DNA of 61,197 bases from NCBI GenBank assembly GCA_030672305.1, contig DAOVGR010000024.1, positions 1 to 61,197 of the forward strand. The letters are read 5' to 3'. A model generated the notes under the pieces. It was not told the DNA's origin and searched no databases. It saw only the letters and a program-made list of their open reading frames with translations. Source of the DNA: Thermoplasmatales archaeon (GTDB taxonomy: Archaea > Thermoplasmatota > E2 > DHVEG-1). Every line of letters begins with the position of its first letter. Within the stretch, counting starts at the first letter, position 1. The position numbers and the translations under genes are program-made. Below are positions 17,843 to 25,754 of the stretch, one piece after another.

Positions 17843-20251
17843 ATGAAAAATAAAATAATAAGTATATTTGTTTTTATGCTATTGACCACTAGTTTTATAG
17901 GAATAACAATAAGTGCAGAAGAGGAATCATTAACTAGTGAAATAATTGAATCAATTGTTTTTTCAGAGCCAGATATATTAGAAGAAAATGATTACATAAC
18001 TCTCAATTTTGAAGAGGCAACCTCTCAATTAATGCAACCGGGAAAACCTGTTTTACCAATTTACTCTAAAATATATAAATTTCCGTTGGGAACAAAGATT
18101 GGAGAAGTAGTTTGCACACCTTTACAGATTACTCAAAAAACTATATCTGGGATAATTCAACCCTCACCGGAACCAGTTTTAATTGGTAATGTTAGATCTA
18201 TAGAGGAAAAGAAGATTGTTGAGGATTTTACATTCAAAGATGTTGCAGTTTATAATAGCGTGGAATTCTTTCCAAATAGATGGTATGATTATAGGGTTGG
18301 TTGTGGTCTTGATGATACTATTCATGTAGTTTATTTAAGGATTCAATTCTATCCTGCTTTATATTCTCCAGGTAGAAATATGATAAAATATACAAATTCT
18401 GTTGAAATAAAAGTAGAATATAACGAGCCGGCACAACCAGTTGCCTTTCCAGATGAATATGACATGGTAATTATTGCTCCAACAGATTTTTCTGAAAAAT
18501 TACAACCACTTGTTGATTACAGAAACGATTGTGGTATAGATACAATATTTGTATCTCTTGATGAAATATATGATGGTGAATATTTTCCTGAAAATGGAAG
18601 AGACAACCAAGAGAAGATTAAGTATTTCATTAAAGATGGAATTGAAAATTGGAATATCACATATGTGCTTCTTGCTGGTGGTATAAATAAAGTTCCTGCA
18701 AGACGTTCCTATGTTCAAGATGGTAAGGAAATAAGTTTTATCAGTGATCTATATTACGCTGATATCTACAAATCAAACGGGGATTTTTGCAGTTGGGACT
18801 CAAACGAAAATGACATATTTGGAGAATATAACTATGAGGGTAGAACCGATATAGTAGACCTATACCCGGACGTGTGTCTTGGAAGACTTAATTTTAGAAA
18901 TATTGATGAAATTGATAGTGTAGTAGGTAAAATTATAACTTATGAGTCAAAAGGTGCAGTTATGCAGGAATGGTTCTCAGATTTCGTTGTAATCGGTGGT
19001 GATACTTTTCCTGATGGTGATAACGTCCTTGAAGGTGAACTCCTGAATACTAATGCAATTGGGTATATGGATGATTTCAATCCTGAAACCGTCTGGGCAT
19101 CAACTGGTAAATTGAAATATCCAGTGAATATAGATTCCGCAATTGAGAACGGGACAGGTTTTCTTTATATGACCGGACATGGGACACATGATGGTTGGGT
19201 GACCCATCCTCATATGGATTTTGATACATGGTGGCCTATCACTGGATACTTTTATTTCAGAGTAGAGCTTCTAAAAAATGAGGACTTACTTCCTGTTGTT
19301 GTAATCGGTGGATGCTCTAATTGCCAGTTTACTGGAAATGCCTGCTTTGGATGGTCATTTGTAAAGAATCCCGATGGCGGAGGAATAGCTTCCTATGGAT
19401 ATACGGCTTTGGGTTGGGGATATCCAGGTTATGGCTGCACTTCTGGTCTAACAGGAGGCATGGAGATGAGTGCGTTCAAGGCATATGGTACTTTTGAAGC
19501 AAAATCCACAGGTGATTTGTGGGTAAAGGCACTTAACAATTATCTAAACGAGTTTGGAGTTGGTTCTGCTCATGGTTATAAATGCGTGGAGGAATGGCAA
19601 CCTTTCAATGATCCTTCCTTGCGTATCAGAAAGGTATCAGATTTCCCAAGTATACCTGATAAGCCAGACGGTCCTACATTAGGTGGAGTAGGACTTGAAT
19701 ACTCATATTCTACTATGTCAACTGATCCTAACGGTGGATACATTAAGTATTGCTTTGACTGGGGTGATGGTTCAATCGGTTGGACTGATTGGTATTCTTC
19801 AGGGCAAACTGCTTCACTTGGTCATAACTGGGAAATACCTGGTGATTATGAAATCAAGGTGAAAGCGAGAGATCAATACGGCCTTGACAGTGATTGGTCA
19901 GAATCTCTATTAGTAGAAATTGTTTCTGAAGCACCTTTCTTTGATATTGTAAAAATAAAGGGTGGCTTAGGTTCTGTAAGTGCAACAATCAAAAACATTG
20001 GCATGCTTGAAGCATATGACGTGAACTGTAACATTTCTGTTACAGGTGGTTTATTTGGATTCATTGATAAGTTTTCCGAAGAAACATATGATACTCTCTT
20101 AGTTGATGAGGAGATAACAATTACTGCAGGTGACATATTTGGGCTTGGAAAGATTGATATAATTATTTCTGCAAGTTCTCCATCTGCAAATACAACCACA
20201 GAATCAGTACAAGGATTTGCTTTGGGGCCTATTGTTATTGTAAAACAATAA
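17843..20251 (+). CDS. Secreted C25 (gingipain-like) peptidase with PKD domain and second-type C-terminus
   Basis: 802 aa. Signal peptide (1-25), propeptide (about 30-195) containing PVLPIYSKIYKFPLGT, then the C25 domain beginning YDMVIIAPTDF. The catalytic dyad is His446 in YMTGHGTHDGW and Cys491 in VIGGCSNCQF. PKD domain about 610-690 (DWGDGSIGWTDWY, GHNWEIPGDYEIKVKARDQYG). The last 105 residues are the second C-terminal domain: GGLGSVSATIKNIG ... FGLGKIDIIISAS ... GFALGPIVIVKQ. It shares that domain with its upstream neighbour but not the LFERFPN tail used by the C25 enzyme at 41302, so close paralogues appear to carry different C-terminal modules. Confidence 0.92.
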   Translation: MKNKIISIFVFMLLTTSFIGITISAEEESLTSEIIESIVFSEPDILEENDYITLNFEEATSQLMQPGKPVLPIYSKIYKFPLGTKIGEVVCTPLQITQKTISGIIQPSPEPVLIGNVRSIEEKKIVEDFTFKDVAVYNSVEFFPNRWYDYRVGCGLDDTIHVVYLRIQFYPALYSPGRNMIKYTNSVEIKVEYNEPAQPVAFPDEYDMVIIAPTDFSEKLQPLVDYRNDCGIDTIFVSLDEIYDGEYFPENGRDNQEKIKYFIKDGIENWNITYVLLAGGINKVPARRSYVQDGKEISFISDLYYADIYKSNGDFCSWDSNENDIFGEYNYEGRTDIVDLYPDVCLGRLNFRNIDEIDSVVGKIITYESKGAVMQEWFSDFVVIGGDTFPDGDNVLEGELLNTNAIGYMDDFNPETVWASTGKLKYPVNIDSAIENGTGFLYMTGHGTHDGWVTHPHMDFDTWWPITGYFYFRVELLKNEDLLPVVVIGGCSNCQFTGNACFGWSFVKNPDGGGIASYGYTALGWGYPGYGCTSGLTGGMEMSAFKAYGTFEAKSTGDLWVKALNNYLNEFGVGSAHGYKCVEEWQPFNDPSLRIRKVSDFPSIPDKPDGPTLGGVGLEYSYSTMSTDPNGGYIKYCFDWGDGSIGWTDWYSSGQTASLGHNWEIPGDYEIKVKARDQYGLDSDWSESLLVEIVSEAPFFDIVKIKGGLGSVSATIKNIGMLEAYDVNCNISVTGGLFGFIDKFSEETYDTLLVDEEITITAGDIFGLGKIDIIISASSPSANTTTESVQGFALGPIVIVKQ

Positions 20252-20373
20252 ACCATTTCTCTTTTTTCTTTTTATTTTTAAAAACTATGTTTAAGGTTTA
20301 GATTATTCCTAGCAGGTTTTTTTTACCTTAATTAGTAATATTAAAATAAAAAAATCCATTTACCGAAAATGAA

Positions 20374-20619
20374 ATGAACAAAGAAAAAAATGAACCTGAG
20401 TTCCGAAATATAGGGAGATGTTACATGGGTTTTATAAAGGAAAATGAAAAAGAGCGTAAAAGTTTTATTCATAAATGGGCAGAATACGTTCGCACCCATA
20501 GTGATAAGGATTGGTCTAAACAGCAGAATGTGATTATTAATTCTGCTTTAAAAACTGCAAATATTACACGTGAGCAATTTTTTAAGATGAAAGGAGAAAC
20601 AAATTACGTGAAATATTAA
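20374..20619 (+). CDS. Small hypothetical protein
   Basis: 81 aa from the ATG at 20374, or 64 aa from the in-frame ATG at 20425, which has GGGAGATG about 12 bases upstream and may be the true start. The sequence is basic and helical (KSFIHKWAEYVRTHSDKDWSKQQNVIINSALKTANITREQFFKMK). I do not recognise it. It is cytoplasmic and stands alone between secreted genes. Confidence 0.6.
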   Translation: MNKEKNEPEFRNIGRCYMGFIKENEKERKSFIHKWAEYVRTHSDKDWSKQQNVIINSALKTANITREQFFKMKGETNYVKY

Positions 20620-20721
20620 ATTGGAGCATTATCTGGTAGGTTTCAAATCATAAGATTAGGATTAATATTTTTGAAATGAAATCATTACTTAAAAAATTGT
20701 TATTTATTATTGTTGTTTTAA

Positions 20722-20749
20722 TTAACTATCATTAAGGAAATATTTAAAT
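20722..20749 (+). promoter_or_regulatory. Operator dyad plus TATA box of the 20791 gene
   Basis: TTAAC-TATC-ATTAA (one mismatch in the right arm) joined to GGAAATATTTAAAT (20736-20749). GGGAGG precedes the ATG. Confidence 0.75.
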
Positions 20750-20790
20750 TAGAATATTTTATTACTAGTCATAAATTTAGGGAGGTAAAA

Positions 20791-21921
20791 ATGGATAAAA
20801 CTAAAAATATTTTGAGAGGAGCAGTTGTTTTGTTTATAGTAGCAGTTATGGTTTTTTCATCTGTTGCTGTAGCAAATACCACAACAAAAACAAAATTAAA
20901 ACTTTATGCAACTGGTGAAGGTACTGGTGTTGGTGCTAAAGGAAATGTTGTTTGGGACAATGGTATGCACTACGAGGGCTTTGTCGCGTCGCAATGGGAT
21001 GCTTCAATGCTCTTAGACCCTATAGCAGCGGATGACTTTAATTTTGAGGTAACTACCGAGGTAACAGACGTCCACTGGATAGGCGGATACTGGAATCCTG
21101 TAGAGGATGGCGACTTCGATTGGAATGTATCGTTTTATAGGGATCGTGGTGATGGTATGGCGCCTGGCGCTAAGACCTTCGAACAAGTTTTCCCAAACGC
21201 TGAGGTACACGAAACGTTCATTGAAGAAATAGATGGTGGCTGGTATTTCAGCTACTGGGTTGATCTAGTAGATGCAATCACGTTTACAGGAGGTCAAAAA
21301 TACTGGATTTCTATCCAAGGTGTTGGTGCTTTCCCACCACAATCCCACTGGTCAGGTCACGGAGTTCCGATTGTGCTACACCAAGGTGTCTTCAAATCTG
21401 ACTATTTTGGTCATCCAGACTGGGTAAATATTTCTGTAATATTAGGTGGTCCTGCTGACGGGTGCTTTCAACTGACTGGTGATGGTGAATCAGTAGTCCC
21501 TGACCTTGATTGTGATGGTGACATTAGATGGGATCAAGTACCACCTGGAACGATAGTGAACAGTACATTTACAGTTATAAATAGCGGTAATATAGGTTCT
21601 ATGCTTGAATGGAAGGTTTCCTCTTATCCAGAATGGGGAACAAACTGGACATTGAACTGGACATTCTATGATGATGGTGGATTTGTTGGAACCACTATGC
21701 CTGAAGAAGTATTTGTAGAAGTTGTAGCACCAGATAAAAAGGGTAAAACTTTCGAAGGAGAGATACTGCTTGTAAACAGCGAAAATGCCGCAGATACATG
21801 CAGCATAAACGTGATATGTAATACACCTAGAAGCAGAGCAATGATAAACACACCATTTCTTAGGATTTTTGAGCAGTTTCCAAATCTATTTCCTATCCTT
21901 AGACAACTGTTTGGACTATAA
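20791..21921 (+). CDS. Secreted beta-domain protein with C-terminal tail (paralogue of 37644)
   Basis: 376 aa. Signal peptide (about 1-33), then a beta domain (about 45-240): VVWDNGMHYEG, DDFNF, DVHWIGGYW, DFDWNVSFYRDRGDGMAPG, KYWISIQGVGAFPP. The protein at 37644 has the same order of motifs (IVWDNDMVYEA, GVNWVGGYEG). A second beta domain (about 240-345; YPEWGTNWTLNW) resembles that of the C10 peptidase at 2699. The tail is TPRSR plus FLRIFEQFPNLFPILRQLFGL. No catalytic signature; surface or ligand-binding role inferred. Some codons look more GC-rich than in neighbours. Confidence 0.87.
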   Translation: MDKTKNILRGAVVLFIVAVMVFSSVAVANTTTKTKLKLYATGEGTGVGAKGNVVWDNGMHYEGFVASQWDASMLLDPIAADDFNFEVTTEVTDVHWIGGYWNPVEDGDFDWNVSFYRDRGDGMAPGAKTFEQVFPNAEVHETFIEEIDGGWYFSYWVDLVDAITFTGGQKYWISIQGVGAFPPQSHWSGHGVPIVLHQGVFKSDYFGHPDWVNISVILGGPADGCFQLTGDGESVVPDLDCDGDIRWDQVPPGTIVNSTFTVINSGNIGSMLEWKVSSYPEWGTNWTLNWTFYDDGGFVGTTMPEEVFVEVVAPDKKGKTFEGEILLVNSENAADTCSINVICNTPRSRAMINTPFLRIFEQFPNLFPILRQLFGL

Positions 21922-22065
21922 TACACCAAATCAATCTCTCTTCTATGATAATTCAGTCATGGAAGAAAAACTCTTTTTTTCTTTTCCATAACACATTATC
22001 TCGTGTTGCTCTCAAATTTTTACATTATCTTTATCTATCACCTCTGATTTATACATATATAAGCC

Positions 22066-22344
22066 TCAACAATTTTTAGGAGTATAGGGTTTCTTTGTAG
22101 TCAGCACCTTATAGGTTATATCTATCATACTGGAAGCCACTGCAACCTTTGCGATTCCAGCATTCTTCTTCTGCTTCTTCTTCATCCGATAATACCTGCC
22201 TAGTTTCGTATCGGTTTTTCCAGCTGTGTTAGCAGCTTGTACCAGTGCCCATCGTAGTAGTTTCCTACTGGAAGTTTTAGGTATATGACCTTTGGAGGTT
22301 TTACCTCCTGATTCATGGAATGTTGGAACAACTGCTGTCTTTGT
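22066..22344 (-). pseudogene. IS110-family transposase, C-terminal fragment
   Basis: An open minus-strand frame of 92 residues, ending in TGA at 22066, lacks a start codon and is cut by TAA upstream. It reads TAVVPTFHESGGKTSKGHIP then SSRKLLRWALVQAANTAG, GRYYRMKKKQKKNAGIAKVA and ITYKVLTTKKPYTP. This is the Transposase_20 domain of IS110 elements, which contains the catalytic serine region; the N-terminal DEDD half is missing. The fragment joins directly to a sequence also found after the gene ending at 16505. Confidence 0.85.
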
Positions 22345-22389
22345 TTAGATAAAATTTATCTACCATTAACTGTTACCCTGGCAATTAAG

Positions 22390-22468
22390 GGGTCTAGTTT
22401 GGAAGTAAAAATGATTTTTTAGGATAATCCTACTTTTTCATACTTTTCTTCCTCCCTCAGCTAGACCC
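22390..22468 (+). repeat. Hairpin element, copy 3 (candidate structured RNA)
   Basis: Closing stem GGGTCTAG (22390-22397) with CTAGACCC (22461-22468), extendable by one G-T and two A-T pairs. The interior is identical to copy 2. Homology with copy 2 extends upstream to 22348. Confidence 0.78.
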
Positions 22469-22588
22469 TTTCAATTTATCTTTTTTATTTTTGTTGAATT
22501 GAAATAATTGTAACAGTTTGTTTCAGTTACATTTATATCAAAATATAATATTACAAATTTATAATTTTGAGGGAAGACTGAAATAAAT

Positions 22589-23806
22589 ATGAAGAAAAAA
22601 ATTGTATGCATTTTATTTTGCATAATTCTTATTTTGAATATACTACCCATTGTAGATTCTGAACAAGTCACCAATAATGAAAAGATCTTAGGTAAAAATC
22701 TAGATACTTATCTTCTTAATACAAAATGGGGTCAACATTATGGCTATAAATCAAAGTGTCCCGTAAATAAATCTGATAACAATTCTCACTGTCGTTTAGG
22801 CTGCTGGTCGGTTGCAATTGGCCAAATTGTTAATTATCATCAACTACAATCATATGGTTTTGTTCATTATGAATGCAGTTATTTTAACATATGGCCTAAG
22901 GTTATCGATAATAACTTGGATGATCATTTCTATGTTTGGACAAACATGCCTTTTAATCTTTCAGGTGCTTCCTCAGCTGAAAGAGATAATGTCTCACAAC
23001 TTTTATTTGATGTTGCAACTGTGATTCAAAAGGACTTTGGAACAGGTAGCTATGTAACACTAGGTGATACTTTTGATGTAGAAGCTATGATGGATGAACT
23101 AAGATATCATATTGATTATATATCAATTGACACGGAATGGGATGAAGATTTAATTGAACCTGAAATTGTAAATGAAATCAATAACAATCTCCCAATCATG
23201 TTTTATATTCGTAATATCTCTGTTGCTCTTGGCGAAAAATCTTATCATGCTGTCGCCCTTGATGGCTACCGGAGAAATCCTGTTGGTGGTGCTTTTCAAG
23301 TGCATTTGAATTATGGATGGGATCCACATAATCCAGATCTAATAAATGATTCCTGGTATAATTATAATGATTCTTTTCCAGAGTATAATGATGTCACCTT
23401 CAGAATGGGAATGCTGATAAGATTAGCCCCAAATATACCAACAATTACTGGGCAGACTTCTGGCAGACCTGGTGTAAGTTACGATTTTGAAGCTGTTACC
23501 ACATCACATAATAATTTAGAGCTCTATTATAAATGGGATTGGGGTGATGGCACTGAAACTGATTGGATGGGTCTTTACAGATCTGGTGAAATTTGTGAAG
23601 CATCACATTCTTGGAAGGAAAAGGGAACCTACAAAATTAGAGTTAAGGCAAAGGATGTCAATGATGCTGAGAGCGATTGGGGACAATTAGAAGTTACAAT
23701 GCCTAGAGACAAATCTTTCAATTACGACTTCAAGATGCTTAATTGGCTGTTTGAACAATTCCCAAATGCATTCCCCCTGCTCCGATACTTACTTGGGTTT
23801 CAGTAG
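22589..23806 (+). CDS. Secreted C10-like cysteine peptidase with PKD domain and tail
   Basis: 405 aa. Signal peptide (1-24; KKKIVCILFCIILIL). Unlike the enzyme at 2699 it has almost no propeptide: the catalytic motif LGCWSVAIGQIVNYHQ puts Cys at residue 72, with His220 in SYHAVALDGY and the LNYGWDPHNPDLINDSW block after it. PKD domain about 285-370 (DWGDGTETDWMGLY, SHSWKEKGTYKIRVKAKD). Ends MPRDK plus WLFEQFPNAFPLLRYLLGFQ, one of the best matches to the consensus. A shorter pro-region suggests different activation from SpeB-type enzymes. A GGGAAG ribosome-binding site lies 12 bases upstream. Confidence 0.88.
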   Translation: MKKKIVCILFCIILILNILPIVDSEQVTNNEKILGKNLDTYLLNTKWGQHYGYKSKCPVNKSDNNSHCRLGCWSVAIGQIVNYHQLQSYGFVHYECSYFNIWPKVIDNNLDDHFYVWTNMPFNLSGASSAERDNVSQLLFDVATVIQKDFGTGSYVTLGDTFDVEAMMDELRYHIDYISIDTEWDEDLIEPEIVNEINNNLPIMFYIRNISVALGEKSYHAVALDGYRRNPVGGAFQVHLNYGWDPHNPDLINDSWYNYNDSFPEYNDVTFRMGMLIRLAPNIPTITGQTSGRPGVSYDFEAVTTSHNNLELYYKWDWGDGTETDWMGLYRSGEICEASHSWKEKGTYKIRVKAKDVNDAESDWGQLEVTMPRDKSFNYDFKMLNWLFEQFPNAFPLLRYLLGFQ

Positions 23807-23816
23807 TCCAAATCTT

Positions 23817-23832
23817 CTTTCTTTTTTTTTAT
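23817..23832 (+). terminator. T-tract after 22589 gene
   Basis: CTTCTTTCTTTTTTTTT 10 bases after the stop; T-rich stretches follow nearly every tail gene and are typical archaeal terminators. Confidence 0.55.
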
Positions 23833-23860
23833 TATTAAAATATGATTAGAATTCATATAT

Positions 23861-23946
23861 GTATCGGCTTTTGTTATATTTGACCGATACCGATATATAA
23901 TAGTTGATACATATCGGTATACTATGAAATATGCCGATACCGATAT
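23861..23946. promoter_or_regulatory. Nested inverted repeats around the fic promoter
   Basis: GTATCGGC (23861-23868) is complementary to GCCGATAC (23933-23940), and inside them ATACCGATAT (23887-23896) is complementary to ATATCGGTAT (23911-23920). The inner pair brackets the TATA region and start; the outer right arm lies within the first codons. The layout suggests an operator, perhaps for autoregulation by the Fic protein's C-terminal HTH. Confidence 0.65.
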
Positions 23947-24847
23947 TAATATTGATAAATTATTACTAAAAAGAGTGGAAGAAAAGAAAAAACGATTAGA
24001 CGGTCTCAGGCCACTTCCTAAAGATACGGTAAAGAAATTGCTTGAAGATATTAGAATTAGGCATACATATCACTCAGATGCAATCGAAGGAAACACATTA
24101 ACCTTGCAAGAAACAAAACTTGTACTTGAAGAAGGAGTAACAATTGGTGGCAAGCCTCTAAAAGATCATATTGAAGTAAAAAACGATGCTGAGGCTTTTG
24201 ATTTAATGATTGAATTTGCTAATGCAAAAAAAGAGATATCGCAAGAAATTATTCAACAGATACATGAAAAAGTAACAAAAGGAATACTTGAAAGTTCAGG
24301 TATATATAGAACTGAAAATGTGAGAATTACAGGATCAAAAACCACTCCACCAAGTTTTTCAAAGATTATAAGGTTGATGCAAGATTATATTTCAAATATA
24401 AGAAAATTAAAACTTCATCCTATAAAAAATGCTGCGTTTATTCATTATGAACTTGTTTTTATTCATCCATTTCTTGATGGTAACGGAAGAGTTGCACGAC
24501 TTATTACAAATCTATACCTTATTTCACAAGGATATCCACCTATTGTCTTGAAAAAGGAAGACAGGGGTAAATATTATCGGGGTTTACAGAGAGCTGACAA
24601 TGGTGATTTATCACCATTAGCTAGTTTTATCTCACAAGCAGTTAATGAAGCACTGATTACCTATCTATCAAATTTTATTGAGGATGATTACCTTATCACT
24701 CTAAAAGATATTGCCAAGTTTGCGCCTTATTCTCAAGAGTACCTTAGTCTTCGTGCTAGGCAAGGCAAACTTGATGCAGTAAAACAGGGTAATGTCTGGT
24801 ATTCATCAAAACGTGCTCTTAGTGAGTATATGAAAAGTTTGAGATAA
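23924..24847 (+). CDS. Fic-family protein (AMP-transferase type) with C-terminal HTH
   Basis: 307 aa. The Fic motif IHPFLDGNGRVARL is intact, including the catalytic His and the GNGR loop. An N-terminal SDAIEGN matches the inhibitory (S/T)xxxE(G/N) helix, so this is probably a self-inhibited class II Fic enzyme. The last 55 residues (LKDIAKFAPYSQEYLSLRARQGKLDAVKQGNVWYSSKRAL) look like an excisionase/MerR-type DNA-binding helix-turn-helix. Fic enzymes typically transfer AMP to hydroxyl groups of target proteins; the target here is unknown. Start without ribosome-binding site, TATA about 28 bases upstream, so leaderless. Confidence 0.92.
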   Translation: MKYADTDINIDKLLLKRVEEKKKRLDGLRPLPKDTVKKLLEDIRIRHTYHSDAIEGNTLTLQETKLVLEEGVTIGGKPLKDHIEVKNDAEAFDLMIEFANAKKEISQEIIQQIHEKVTKGILESSGIYRTENVRITGSKTTPPSFSKIIRLMQDYISNIRKLKLHPIKNAAFIHYELVFIHPFLDGNGRVARLITNLYLISQGYPPIVLKKEDRGKYYRGLQRADNGDLSPLASFISQAVNEALITYLSNFIEDDYLITLKDIAKFAPYSQEYLSLRARQGKLDAVKQGNVWYSSKRALSEYMKSLR

Positions 24848-24850
24848 TCA

Positions 24851-24900
24851 AAACCTAACAGATTCTCTGTATTTTTGTTATAAATAAATAAGTTAACTAT
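24851..24900 (+). repeat. Dispersed 3' repeat, divergent copy
   Basis: AACCTAACAGATTCT followed by TTTTTGTTATAAAT and GTTAACTAT; a diverged member of the repeat seen best at 34028 and 56393. Directly after the fic stop codon. Confidence 0.55.
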
Positions 24901-25025
24901 AAGGATTAAGGTAATTATGAATCCTTCTTCCTTTTTTCATTTTGACATTTTAACAAGATAGGTTTTTATAACATTGAAACAAGAATCAAATTGTAATATA
25001 ATGAGAAAAATGAGGTGAGAATGAA

Positions 25026-25154
25026 ATGAACAAAAAATATGAAGAAATGTATAAACATATAGATATGATTACTAAAAATAATAGTAAAAAATATTCGCAT
25101 CAGGATTATAAACGTGCAACTTTTAAATTAAAAAAAATATTAAGCAAAAACTAA
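25026..25154 (+). CDS. Very small basic protein
   Basis: 42 aa, behind a strong GAGGTGAG site. The sequence is basic and helical (MNKKYEEMYKHIDMITKNNS ... KRATFKLKKILSKN). It precedes the 25182 gene by 27 bases and is likely co-transcribed. Unrecognised; small DNA- or RNA-binding protein or antitoxin-like factor are possibilities only. Confidence 0.5.
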   Translation: MNKKYEEMYKHIDMITKNNSKKYSHQDYKRATFKLKKILSKN

Positions 25155-25181
25155 GAAATATTAAATTTAGGGTGAAAATAA

Positions 25182-25412
25182 TTGAATAATAAAATCTCAA
25201 CTGAAGAAAAAAACGATGCAGTCAAAAGGATGAATAAAATACTTCACGAGTTTGAAGATACATTAAAGAGAGCAGAAGATATCTATAAAGAGGCTGTTGA
25301 AAAGGGAGATTTGGATTTACAAAAAAAATTATTGAAAAATATAAACAAAATCAAAAGAGAGGAAGAAAGTATTCAGAATCTTATTTTTGGTATTTGTGAA
25401 ATATCTAAATAA
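25182..25412 (+). CDS. Small coiled-coil protein
   Basis: 76 aa from TTG at 25182, behind AGGGTGAA. Nearly all of it is charged helix with coiled-coil character (ILHEFEDTLKRAEDIYKEAV, KKLLKNINKIKREEESIQ). Unrecognised; probably in an operon with the 42-residue ORF upstream. Confidence 0.55.
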   Translation: MNNKISTEEKNDAVKRMNKILHEFEDTLKRAEDIYKEAVEKGDLDLQKKLLKNINKIKREEESIQNLIFGICEISK

Positions 25413-25477
25413 TAAATACTATTTTCTCTCATTTTTTATTTATTGAAATTAAGACCTGCTAATTATAAAAAAGTAGA

Positions 25478-25575
25478 TCTGGAGTAAGGGATTTTATCGA
25501 TAGACAATTATTCCAAGTGGAATTATTAATTCCGATATAATCCTGTTTTAATTAATGTATTAATTTGGTTCCAGA
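25478..25575 (+). ncRNA. Nested stem-loop structure, candidate RNA
   Basis: Successive complementary arms are TCTGGA/TCCAGA (25478/25570), AGGGATT/AATCCT (25487/25539, one bulge), TATCG/CGATA (25496/25533) and a central ATTCCA-AG-TGGAAT. All are collinear and nested. A single copy was seen, so there is no comparative support. Confidence 0.4.
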
Positions 25576-25673
25576 CCCCCAACATATCATGTATTTGTAG
25601 TATAAGTAACTTGGCATAGCTTTTGAAATGTAATCAGTACTCTAAATTCTATAATTTTTTACTGTTGTTGCGA

Positions 25674-25701
25674 TTAACTATTGTTAAGGAAATATTTAAA
25701 T
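25674..25701 (+). promoter_or_regulatory. Operator dyad plus TATA box of the 25755 gene
   Basis: TTAAC-TATT-GTTAA joined to GGAAATATTTAAAT (25688-25701). GGGAGG precedes the ATG. Confidence 0.8.
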
Positions 25702-25754
25702 TTGAATATTATATTAGAATATTCTAAAATTCTTAGTTTTTAGGGAGGAAAAAA

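Larger units (their letters stand above)
21922..22588 (+). other. Intergenic region with IS110 relic and hairpin element copy 3
   Basis: No intact gene. It contains the minus-strand IS110 C-terminal fragment (22066-22344), a perfect AGATAAA-A-TTTATCT palindrome (22348-22362), hairpin copy 3 (22390-22468) and an AT-rich promoter region for 22589. Confidence 0.7.
25413..25754 (+). other. Intergenic region with nested hairpin and the 25755 promoter
   Basis: No ORF. It holds a multi-stem structure (25478-25575) and the operator-TATA module (25674-25701). Confidence 0.55.
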
